Shown here in pieces: positions 57,601 to 64,000 of a stretch of 64,000 nucleotides of DNA. Made by a program: the position numbers and the translations under genes. The stretch spans positions 4,774,001 through 4,838,000 of the forward strand of contig NC_060060.1 in NCBI RefSeq assembly GCF_020283565.1. Direction: 5' to 3'. This stretch comes from Trifolium pratense (lineage: Eukaryota; Streptophyta; Magnoliopsida; Fabales; Fabaceae). Under the pieces are notes generated by a model. The model made no database searches. It worked only from the letters and a program-made list of their open reading frames with translations, and was not told where the DNA came from. Position 1 is the first letter of the stretch. Each line of letters opens with the position of its first letter.

Positions 57601-58746
57601 GACCATGAGGACATGGTCAGTCTTGATGAGCAGAGGGATGTCATGAATCAAAATGACATGGGCCTAGATGAAGAAATACAAGAGAATTGGGCTCAAGAGA
57701 ATGAGGAAGAAGTGTTGGGCCATCAGCCTAAAGTCAAGAGGAAGATTGTTAGGCCCAAACACTTGGATGACTTTGTGATTCCAACACTCAAGAAGGGGGG
57801 TAGAAAGTAATTAATAGCCTAGAAGGTTCTCTACTAGTGAGTCAGCTTATTCTGTTAGAATAGGTGATGTAAGAAATGCCTGAAATTGTGGAACGAACTT
57901 GGTGTATTGCGTTGGTAATCACACTATATATGTATCAATTGGCATATGAAATAAAGCAGAGAAGAATTTGGAGAAAGTTAGTTTCCTTTTATTACTAGTT
58001 TGTTGTTATCTTTCTTATTCACCACTTTATTCATTACAGTCACACATGATTAATTCTAATGTGCTGACAGAGTAAAACTTTCTACACCTACACTGCTAGT
58101 GCATCAAAATTAAACTCTTCAATAAAATACATAAATATATACTCCCTCCGGACTTAATCATGTTTAATTCACTGAATAAATAATGTATCCGGTCTATATT
58201 AAATACAAGATACATCGGTTATTCGATGAATCTAAAAAGAAATATTCGCTTATAATTAAGGCCGGAGGGAGTAACAATATAGAAAAATGGAGTAGGTAAA
58301 GATTAAGGTAGTTACCCTGTGATGATGGAAGAAACAAGTAACCGATGAAGAGGTTGAATATCAAGATTAACAGTAACTTGAAAATGATCAGAAGGTAACA
58401 AACCAAGCATAGTAGAAATAGTTTGTTTCATAGAATCTTTAGAAATATCAGAAACACCTTTAGAGATAACGGAGTTATCAAGGGGTTTAATACGCCGAAG
58501 CATGTTAGCAATAACTGTGAAGCCTTTATTGAACGTTGATTTCCGCGTCGAAACGACGTCGTCAGCTCCTCCTCCAACTCCTCCTCCGTCTATGTGGTGG
58601 CAGCAAGTTGTGAAGAGAAAAGGACGACGGTTGTTGGGACGACGGAGGAAGAAGATAGATGGAAGAAGTGGTTGTTGTTGATGATGTGGTGTGTTGGTTA
58701 TGCGTGAGAGGATGAACGGTTGAGATGAAATTGATGCTGTTACCAT
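48678..58746 (-). CDS. DUF760-like, probably plastid-targeted protein; gypsy element in intron 1
   Basis: Five exons on minus, in transcript order 58316-58746, 51235-51538, 49784-49882, 49240-49445, 48678-48753. Phases match at each junction and give 371 residues. Exon 1 encodes a Ser/Pro/Arg-rich N-terminus (MVTASISSQPFILSRITNTP) like a plastid transit peptide, then FNKGFTVIANMLRRIKPLDN and DSMKQTISTMLGLLPSDHFQ. Exon 2 has YTLWNAEYRMS and an acidic stretch; later LPPQALKYIQQLQSELTNMT. Exons 3-5 encode ELNAQKQEMMQLEHDRGIRN, VEDIIHQLVQNILRRFL, DTVATSRDYLAKLLFWCMLL and LENRLHLSCVVGLL. The family assignment is from memory; the molecular function is unknown. Intron 1 (6.8 kb) contains a 5.2-kb gypsy element in opposite orientation. 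Confidence 0.8.
51557..52851. other. DUF760 intron 1, left part, no gene
   Basis: AT-rich sequence without recognisable genes. It is closely related to 45500-46750 (same order, many small differences), showing the extent of the duplicated unit. The open frames here are not conserved between the copies. Confidence 0.7.
52857..53256 (+). repeat. 5' LTR of gypsy element
   Basis: 400 bp, apparently identical to 57639-58038. It holds a copy of the last 172 nt of the pol ORF, a TATA-like ACTATATATG and an AATAAA-like AAATAAAGC. Confidence 0.95.
53258..53277 (+). promoter_or_regulatory. Candidate primer-binding site
   Basis: Directly after the 5' LTR the sequence reads TTTGGTGCTTTCATTGAGCC. The TGG start fits a tRNA 3' end (CCA), but I cannot name the tRNA with certainty. 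The gag-pol ATG overlaps its end. Confidence 0.55.
53278..57810 (+). CDS. Gypsy gag-pol polyprotein with chromodomain
   Basis: One ORF of 1510 codons without stops or frameshifts. In order: Gag with capsid region (about 60-260), zinc knuckle CYNCDETYQRGHRC (about 271), aspartic protease ILIDSGSTHNFL (about 362), reverse transcriptase with FFDD (about 704) in place of YVDD and FGLCNAPSTFQ, RNase H with ETDASGMGMGAVL (about 849), integrase zinc region (CAICQQTK near 1070) and DDE core (D about 1102, D in VSDRDP about 1164, E in GQTENVN about 1199), and a C-terminal chromodomain (LVQWEGLFPEDATWENY, about 1396-1445). The last 57 codons lie within the 3' LTR. All catalytic motifs look intact, so it may be autonomous. 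Confidence 0.97.
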   Translation: MASPPSISDLAASINTLLQSQQTFQSQVSTSITALATDVNNLRARMGPPGFPPPHPDPPPIHTTSIKLDIPRFDGTDPLGWIFKITQFFDYHLTPEEQRLRIASFYMEGAALTWFQWMHQNGQLLTWANFLHALEIRFAPSQYEDPKGTLFKLTQTTTVKEYQAQFESLANRITGLPPACYLSCFISGLKPAIRREVLAFQPVTLIQAISLAKLQEEKHLDRIPSLSRPSPSATGSSSSFKPTMTIIPPKPQPVVKRLSPDELQARREKGLCYNCDETYQRGHRCKRSFHILIVEPDDVVEDASSFQLDGTQVELEPVVDPTIQNTDPDPDPAQISLHALMGHTIPQTLRVMGQIHNSPVAILIDSGSTHNFLQDRVARQLGLKTEQAHSFRVLVGNGEELQCTAMCPQTKLLLGSHLFTVDLFVLPISGAELVLGVQWLKTLGPVITDYEKLTMSFYKEGQQIQLTGVPKASPAEANIHQLQRLLATDAIDTFLHLQLIQPEPPHNPPSHSDPRVEQLLQQFAPLFNSPTHLPPQRPVDHKIPLLPNTNPINVRPYRYPHFQKREIESQIKDMLANGLIQPSSSAFSSPVLLVRKKDGTWRFCVDYRALNTLTSKDRFPIPAIDELLDELYGTQWFSKLDLRSGYHQIRMAQEDIHKTAFRTHHGHYEFLVMPFGLCNAPSTFQSTMNLIFEPYLRRFVIVFFDDILVYSPTLDSHLEHLKVVFQCLLTHDFCLKQSKCSFAQSSIDYLGHIVSAEGVGPDPTKIEAMVSWPVPSNLKQLRGFLGLTGFYRKFICKYASIAAPLTALLKRDAFIWTDASQQAFDMLKRAMSEAPVLSLPNFEDQFILETDASGMGMGAVLIQKGHPICYFSKQFCPRMLVASTYVRELCAITTAVKKWRTYLLGNTFIIYTDQRSLRELMTQVIQTPEQQFYLAKLLGYSYEIMYKPGPQNRVADALSRVHCLAITVPHLDFLHTLKEQLFQDDEFQQLLTNVKENPDAHMGFEILDDLLFFKGKLFIPSNSPLKVTLLEEFHSSTIGGHSGIHRTFGRLQENVFWHGMRNDVTQFVKSCAICQQTKPPTHSPYGLLQPLPIPDKVWEDISLDFVVGLPSFQTHTVVLVVVDRLSKAAHFGLLPTHFTAAKVADLFAKMVCKLHGMPRSIVSDRDPIFLSHFWQELFRLSGTKLRMSTAYHPQSDGQTENVNKVLQQYLRCFVHDKPKQWGHYLHWAEWHYNTAIHTSTGISPYEVVYGRPPPTLADYVPGSSKLQAVDATLTERDIVIEVLKNKLLKAQNTMKEYADLKRIPHQFKVGDWVFVKLRPYRQNSVLGRRFHKLSKRFYGPFKLVRAIGEVAFELELPDTSRIHPVFHVSQLKPCFDNTVVPLALPPETVDNQPCITPIAILDWRTNEENGQQEALVQWEGLFPEDATWENYQDLKNSYPTFDHEDMVSLDEQRDVMNQNDMGLDEEIQENWAQENEEEVLGHQPKVKRKIVRPKHLDDFVIPTLKKGGRK
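57628..57638 (+). other. Polypurine tract inside the pol ORF
   Basis: GAGCAGAGGGA lies directly before the 3' LTR start (TGTCATG at 57639) and is coding (residues EQR-type) as well as the likely plus-strand primer. Confidence 0.7.
57639..58038 (+). repeat. 3' LTR of gypsy element
   Basis: Overlaps the end of the pol ORF by 172 nt; the stop codon is at 57808-57810. The ORF tail in the LTR is hydrophilic and basic/acidic (KVKRKIVRPKHLDDF). Confidence 0.95.
58142..58271. mobile_element. Short Stowaway-like MITE in DUF760 intron 1
   Basis: Ends CTCCCTCCGGACTTAATCAT and CTTATAATTAAGGCCGGAGG, TA flanks. 130 bp. It lies about 45 bp from the exon 1 donor. Confidence 0.75.
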
Positions 58747-58941
58747 GTTGAATTTGATGATGATAATGGAAAATTGGAATTTGGAGATTGAAGAAGGAAG
58801 AAGAAGAAGAACACGAAGTAACGATGGAATCTATCTATTGTTACAAACAAAAAACATATCTTAGCCTTTACCTTACCTTTAAATTAGCTTATTTTTCAGT
58901 TTAGGTAAATAACTTATATTATAATATAAATTAGGTTTTAC

Positions 58942-59094
58942 TCCTTTTTTTTTTTTTGTTGGGCCTTAGTAATCTAAAGTTCGGTTGCGAGGTAAGTAAA
59001 GTCTGACCAAGAAATTATTCCGCCCAGGAATCGAACTCGAATTCTCCCGAAATCCGTTTTTTTGGTGAAGCTTATTAACCACTTAAGTCCAATA
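58942..59094 (-). mobile_element. SINE-like element, minus strand
   Basis: On minus, a box A-like ACTTAAGTGGTTAATAAGC is followed by a box B-like GAGTTCGATTCCTGGGC. A T-run on the plus strand (58945-58956) would be the A tail. The TSD is uncertain. Confidence 0.5.
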
Positions 59095-59384
59095 ACTTCC
59101 TTTAGTCTTGAATATAAGCGACTAAAAAAAACACATCCTTTAAGAAAGTGGAGTAAATGATTAGATAAAATAAATCATTTTTTATTTTACCCTTTATTGA
59201 ACAAATTTTTAATTTTACCCTTACTTTTTGTTTTAAATTAAATTACTATTTATTATGGGTAAAAGTGAAACTAAGGGTAAAATTGGAATATTGATGATAA
59301 ACATAATGATTATAGTAGCTTTTGCTTATATTTGAGAGTTCTAATTTTTTATTTTTTTTTGCTTATATATGAGACCAGAGAGAG
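59095..59384. mobile_element. Degenerate Stowaway-like MITE
   Basis: The ends ACTTCCTTTAGTCTTGAATA and TATATGAGACCAGAGAGAG are imperfect inverted copies with TA flanks. It borders the SINE-like element. Confidence 0.45.
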
Positions 59385-60712
59385 TATGTTATTTTATAAG
59401 TTGATACTAGTGAAAATTGTATTTTTATAAGCTATTTTATCAAAAATTACATTGACAAACTTATAATATAATATATAAAAATTACATAAGCGGTTTGCAT
59501 AAGCTAAAAAATAAGTTTCGTCTCGAATTTACCTAAGAACGCTTATATAAGATGACACCTATCTTTTTTTAACTTAACTAAGGGTTCGATGTACCAAAAA
59601 AATAATATTATGGGTTCGATCTTGGTTTGGACATGCAGTGACATTAGAATTTTCCTCTTATTTGAATCCTACAATGCTCAAGAGAATATTCTATACAATT
59701 GCGTTCAAATGATATTTAGTTTATGCCAAAAAAAAAATTTAGTCTAGAGTTTACAGGACGCTCTTAAATAGATTTATGAAATTATATATTAAAAACAATT
59801 TTGACTCTGTAGAATAAGTGACTTAAAGTTTCGTGTGAGCATAGTTCATACAGTAAAAATATAGCATACGCAAAATTAAAGACCAATTTGATTGTGTAAT
59901 AGTCTAATAGAGTCGGTTAATTTTCGAAATATTCATAATTTCAAAGATTTAATTAAGAATGTCCTACAAAAGTTTAAGGTCTAATTTTACGTTTCCTTGT
60001 TTTATTTTCTTCTTATATTTACATTCTAAACCCTTCAAAGGCACTCTCCCACAATTAAAGAAAGTGTTTGGCATCCTCTTATATACAATTTAAATGAGTT
60101 GTTTTCGACTCTTTTTGATGAATTTAAAAAAAAAAAAAAAAAAAAACTTGCCCTTCCGAGTTATAGTTTTACATCTTTTGGTTTGATCCTCTTCTCTTGT
60201 ATATATCTATCCATTCAAACGCATGAATATTTGTTGGTCAAAGTTTTGATATCCTTTTTTGTGAGTCAGTGAAAAAATTCACATATGTGCCTTTTTTTTT
60301 TAGAGTTCACATGTGCCTATTTATTCATAGATATTCTCACACACCTACAACGAGCTTCCATTTTATTAGTTTGATGTTTATTTCTTAATTTAATAATATT
60401 TTATGTGTATTATATTACCTTAATCTTAGGTTATCATGTTTCATTTTTATTATTACAATTATTATTATGATAAATTATTTTTAATATCTACTTTTTTAAG
60501 GCATATTTTTAATGTCTATTTGTCAAAAAAGGTATTCGTCCATTGATTTTACTTTGACCAAGGTATTGAATATCAATACAGAAAATTTATTGAATGATTT
60601 TTTTTTTTCAAAATAAAAATTGAATTATTATTTGACCAAAAAATTGAATTATTATATTTAGCCCTTAGAATATTTTTTTGACAAACTTGGATTTTTTTTT
60701 ATATATAATAGA

Positions 60713-60794
<82 letters not shown>
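60713..60794. repeat. (ATT)n microsatellite, about 27 repeats
   Basis: A perfect ATT run over about 82 bp, preceded by ATATATAATAGA. Confidence 0.95.
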
Positions 60795-61029
60795 GGAAAA
60801 GGCTAACATATGCCCTAAGGACACATTTTAAAATACTTCAAATAGAAAATTAAATATCACCACAAAAAATAGACAGTTATGAAATATATATATTTGTAAC
60901 TGTGATTTTTTAAAAATGTTTTGAAAATTAATGTAATAATAATCTTGAAATTAATGATATTTTTGTTGTGTTTTTTTTAAATAGGGGAATTTTTATTAAC
61001 TAATGGATCTGTACAAAAAAAAAATGGCA

Positions 61030-61135
61030 CTAATGGACATTTACAATTATCTCACAAGATTCGAATTTGACAACTTGAAGTTATAAAGTTAACCTCTTAC
61101 CACTGAACTACGATCTCTTATCATCATGTTCAATT
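61030..61135 (-). mobile_element. SINE-like element, minus strand
   Basis: On minus, box A-like GTAGTTCAGTGGTAAGAGG and box B-like AAATTCGAATCTTG stand 40 bp apart. An A-run on plus at 61015-61023 and T-rich sequence flank it. Borders and TSD are unclear. Confidence 0.5.
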
Positions 61136-61832
61136 TCATATTTTTCTTATTTAATTTATCGTAGTATTTTCGAACACAAATTTCAACATAATCTAGGTGA
61201 AAGTCTAATAAAACATTGAAACTAAAGATAAAACAAACACATGTTTGATTTATAGCTTATAAGAGCATGAAATTATATCTAGCATGACCAATAAGATCTC
61301 AAATTTTAAAGGATGACAATAACTTATCAACCAAAGAAGTATAGGAAATGAAAATGACATTAAAAGGAAACAAGAAGTACACATCTAAGGTAGGTCCATG
61401 TCCCTAAACGAAACACAAAAAATAGATTCAGGACTGGAAAATGAATATCAAATATATTCAAAAGTTGTGGCTTTGTTTAAAAGAATATTATGTCGATTAA
61501 GGGACAAATTGAGTAATAAATAAGGGCAAATATTAACGAGTGTCTTCGGGCACTTTTTAAGACCTTAAATAATAAGTTTTTTTTATATAATTTTTATAAA
61601 AATACGTAAAGTAAACGAATTGAAAATTATAGTATTTAATTTTTTTAATAATTTATTTTTTAAAAATAGAATACTTAAAGAGTATTCCAAGAACATTCAT
61701 TAGCAAAATCCATAAATAATTAAACATATATAATATATTATAGTGCGACGGATGGAGGGGAGGAGATATATAGAAAGAGGGGCAAAATCACTCGTGAAAT
61801 TTGGAGTGAATGAGAGTCTAATAGATCTTGTT

Positions 61833-62168
61833 GAGTTATTAGTAAAATGGTTTCTTAAAGATATTTTTGGTTTTACATTGGTCCCTTAAAGAAAAAAATG
61901 ACCAAATAGATCTCTTAAAGAAAAAAAGGTTCCAATAGGTCCCTTAATGACATATCCGTTAATCAGTTTGGTCCCTTAAAGACATCTCCGTTAATCAGTT
62001 TGGTCCTCGAAAAAATGGACGGAAATGACCAAACTGATTAACGGATATGTCTTTAAGGGACCTATTCGAACTTTTTTTTCTTTAAGGGACCTATTCGGAC
62101 CTTTTTTTCTTTAAGGGACCAATGTGAAACCAAAAATATCTTTAAGGGACTATTTTACTAATTAAGCC
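61833..62168. mobile_element. Fold-back MITE with 9-bp TSD
   Basis: Nearly the whole 336 bp is one inverted repeat: TTAGTAAAATGG... and ...CTATTTTACTAA at the ends, with CTTTAAGGGACC and GGTCCCTTAAAG blocks inside. A direct repeat GATCTTGTT lies at 61824-61832 and 62169-62177. The 9-bp TSD suggests a Mutator-like origin. Confidence 0.75.
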
Positions 62169-62944
62169 GATCTTGTTCTACAACTAAAGATGAACAATAT
62201 AATAATGTGCTCATTCATCACATCTTACAATGGAGATGAATAAATTATTGTTTTAAGTTTGTGAATTCAAACCACGACGACATTGTTGCAAAAAATTAGA
62301 TATATTCTAATAAAATTAGATTTTTGAATTCCCGAATTTAAAAATCTAATTTTTCTACAAAATAAAAATAAATTAGATTTTTGAATTCGGGAATTTAATT
62401 CAACGAAAAAGAAGTGAAGTAAGAAATGAATGTGACAAGTTTGACATGTTTATGTGAGTTGTCTCAAAATAAAAATGTCATACGTTTTTTTATTTAACGA
62501 AACTGCTATTGGGAGAACATAATGGTTCCTCTGGTGAGATCGTGTTGTTCATTGTTCTTCAACTTCAGGCGTTCCTCTTTCTGTTATGTATATCGCAAAC
62601 GTTGTTCAAAGCATCCACAAAAGTTTTTTGTGGTTTATCTTTGTTTTTGGCTTCCACGGTTGGTTCATCGACTACTTGAAGGCAAGGCCATGTAATTATG
62701 ACATAAACCTAGATAATCAGAGGAAGAAAATTGGTGGTGGTGATGAAGATGAGCTTACCCTAATATGAAGAAAGCTGGAATAAGGGTGATAGATGAACAA
62801 TGTTATTAGCAATGTTTTTTATTGCATATTGTAGATAAACTACATTTGTTTGTCATCCCATACATTTATTTATTATTTGAACTCAAAGAGTCAATGTCCT
62901 ACAAACATAAACATAATACTTCATAACAACAATCCAACATTAAA

Positions 62945-64000
62945 TCACATGAGGCATTGAAGGAGGTCAATGATGTATTTGACGCTTTTTCGGGTCAACG
63001 GTCTCTCGGTGATGCCATTAGCTCCTGATTCATGAAACATTTGTTTATCATGATCATTGATGTTTGTTAAAATGCCCACCACCTTGCTTGGTACACCCAT
63101 TGCACGCATCTGTCTCACAAACTGCATAAATAAGGCACAACCCTTTTAGTGGTAGAATTTTGTGTGTTTGTGTGATCACTATGAAAGCAATTAAGAATAT
63201 TACATTAGATGAGTTATTTCTAACTAAATTTTTTTTCGTTTGAAGAAGTTGAATTAGTTCACCCAAATTAGCACCTGAGAGAATCAAACCTGAGACCTTA
63301 AGGAGGAGCATACTCTCAAGTCTCAAGCCAATACCATCAGACCAACTTAAGTGGGTTGAGTTATGTCTAACTAAATGATTGTATTAATTATCAACGTTTG
63401 CTTAAATAAAAATTTGACAACTCATTTTCCGAATTAGATTATGTTGAGTCAAATTTATCATGTTGCCGACCATAGGAATTTGATTGAGAGATAAAGGAGT
63501 ATTTTGCTCATGTATGATAATAGGTGACTATATTGCTAATGAAAATCAGTGTAATTGATAATAATTCATCTCGGGTCTAGAAAGGATGCAAATTTCATAT
63601 ATATCGTCAATATGATGTTGTTAGTGCATAATTTTTTTTTTTTTGTGTAGTCTTTAAATCTTGGGAGTTCTCTGATCTGGTCGACCCCAAGATCCACCAT
63701 CAATATGAGGTTAACTTTTTTTTTATTTAATTTGCTACCTCGGTCAACTAACTACTAATTAGTTTAAAAAGTGACATGTGGGATTAGCAAAATGGAAAAA
63801 AGGGAAAATAATTTTTTTGGTACCTCAGGTCCACTGGTACTGGACAAATCAAAATCAACAAAAATGAAATCAAATTTAGCACCAGTCAACAAAACTTGCA
63901 TTGCCTCTTGAGCACCAATTGCAGACTCTGTTCGAACACCTATTGATTCAAGCATATTACGCTCCAAATGTCTAGTTGCAGTTACACCATTTACTAGCAA
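62945..64000 (-). CDS. Response-regulator receiver protein (type-C-like), 5' end outside window
   Basis: Minus strand; exon 63824-64000 (5' part beyond the window) and final exon 62945-63121, GT-AG intron between. Receiver-domain features: FDFIFVDFDLSSTSGPEF with the phospho-acceptor Asp in FVD, the conserved Thr in VGILTN, and a C-terminal helix. It ends ...YIIDLLQCLM with no output domain, like stand-alone (type-C/ARR22-like) response regulators. Odd points: where the family has an acidic Asp pair (VDD) this protein reads LVNG, and the conserved Lys (EKPL) is Arg (ERPL). It may therefore not be phosphorylated normally. Normally such proteins accept phosphate from histidine phosphotransfer proteins. 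Confidence 0.8.
63230..63357 (-). mobile_element. SINE in response-regulator intron, minus strand
   Basis: The direct repeat GAGTTATTTCTAACTAAAT (63211-63229) and GAGTTATGTCTAACTAAAT (63358-63376) flanks it, a 19-bp TSD with one mismatch. On minus it starts at AACCCACTTAAGTTGGTCTG with a box A-like GGTCTGATGGT and a box B-like GGTTTGATTCTC. The plus-strand T-run near 63230 is the A tail. Confidence 0.8.

Larger units (their letters stand above)
52857..58038 (+). mobile_element. Intact Ty3/gypsy chromovirus
   Basis: Two 400-bp LTRs, 5-bp TSD GTCAC (52852-52856 and 58039-58043), a primer-binding-site candidate, an internal polypurine tract and a complete gag-pol ORF. LTRs begin TGTCATG and end CATTACA. 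I found no difference between the two LTRs by eye, indicating a very recent insertion. It sits in intron 1 of the DUF760-like gene, opposite in orientation. Confidence 0.95.
59385..62944. other. AT-rich intergenic region
   Basis: No gene recognised. It includes poly-A/T tracts, an ATT microsatellite, a SINE-like element near 61030-61135 and a fold-back MITE at 61833-62168. A 60-codon open frame at 62586-62768 has no motif I recognise. The 62500-62640 stretch is less AT-rich and could be a gene relic. Confidence 0.6.

Noticed and set aside
58316..58746. Exon 58316-58746 as an independent short gene
   Set aside because: It ends in a donor site with the phase needed by exon 51235-51538, and the joined protein matches the DUF760-type order from memory.
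60713..60794. Functional regulatory element in the ATT run
   Set aside because: A simple microsatellite with no nearby gene.
62586..62768. 60-codon ORF as a gene
   Set aside because: No motif, no splice partner and no promoter features were recognised; kept only as part of the intergenic note.

Overview
The window is plant nuclear DNA. It is AT-rich, its genes have many GT-AG introns, and it is crowded with MITEs, tRNA-derived SINEs and LTR retroelements. The SINE and MITE types, and the gene content (a SIN3-like corepressor, GATL, kiwellins, a type-C-like response regulator), suggest a legume of the Medicago/Trifolium/Pisum group. That placement is inference from remembered sequence; no search was run.

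Region 1 (1-6800) is gene-poor and MITE-rich, with two Mutator-type MITEs, a SINE with target-site duplications and a nest of MITEs. Region 2 (6817-17475) is one large gene: a SIN3-like transcriptional corepressor with 22 coding exons on +, whose splice phases all agree and give 1367 residues. Its introns hold an exact 80-bp x 7 minisatellite, a fold-back repeat, a SINE fragment and MITEs. Region 3 (18750-20802) is a NOT4-type RING protein in three exons. Region 4 (22731-24661) is a two-exon alpha/beta hydrolase with a repeat-filled intron and a duplicated 3' end. Region 5 (25000-28990) holds two gamma-tubulin pseudogenes in tandem that already share a lesion, separated by a rearranged copia gag fragment.

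Region 6 (29000-38000) is intergenic. It contains a SINE with a perfect 17-bp TSD and a 3.6-kb non-coding LTR element (TSD GCGAG) whose interior carries two families of repeated hairpins, one with a compensatory stem change. Region 7 (38097-39227) is an intronless GATL glycosyltransferase.

Region 8 (39600-58746) is a local segmental duplication, all on the minus strand. A kiwellin gene and a DUF760-type (probably plastid) gene were duplicated as a pair about four times. What remains is two nearly identical intact kiwellins, one kiwellin cut by a copia LTR, three decayed DUF760 copies and one intact five-exon DUF760-like gene. The first intron of that gene houses a very young Ty3/gypsy chromovirus: its 400-bp LTRs look identical, it has 5-bp TSDs and an intact 1510-codon gag-pol ORF, and the last 57 codons lie inside the 3' LTR.

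Region 9 (58800-64000) is intergenic with SINEs, MITEs and an ATT microsatellite. It ends in the 3' part of a receiver-domain (response regulator) gene on minus that runs off the window and lacks some canonical receiver residues.

No operon-like cooperation exists here. The main stories are duplication and decay of gene pairs, and transposable elements nested in introns.
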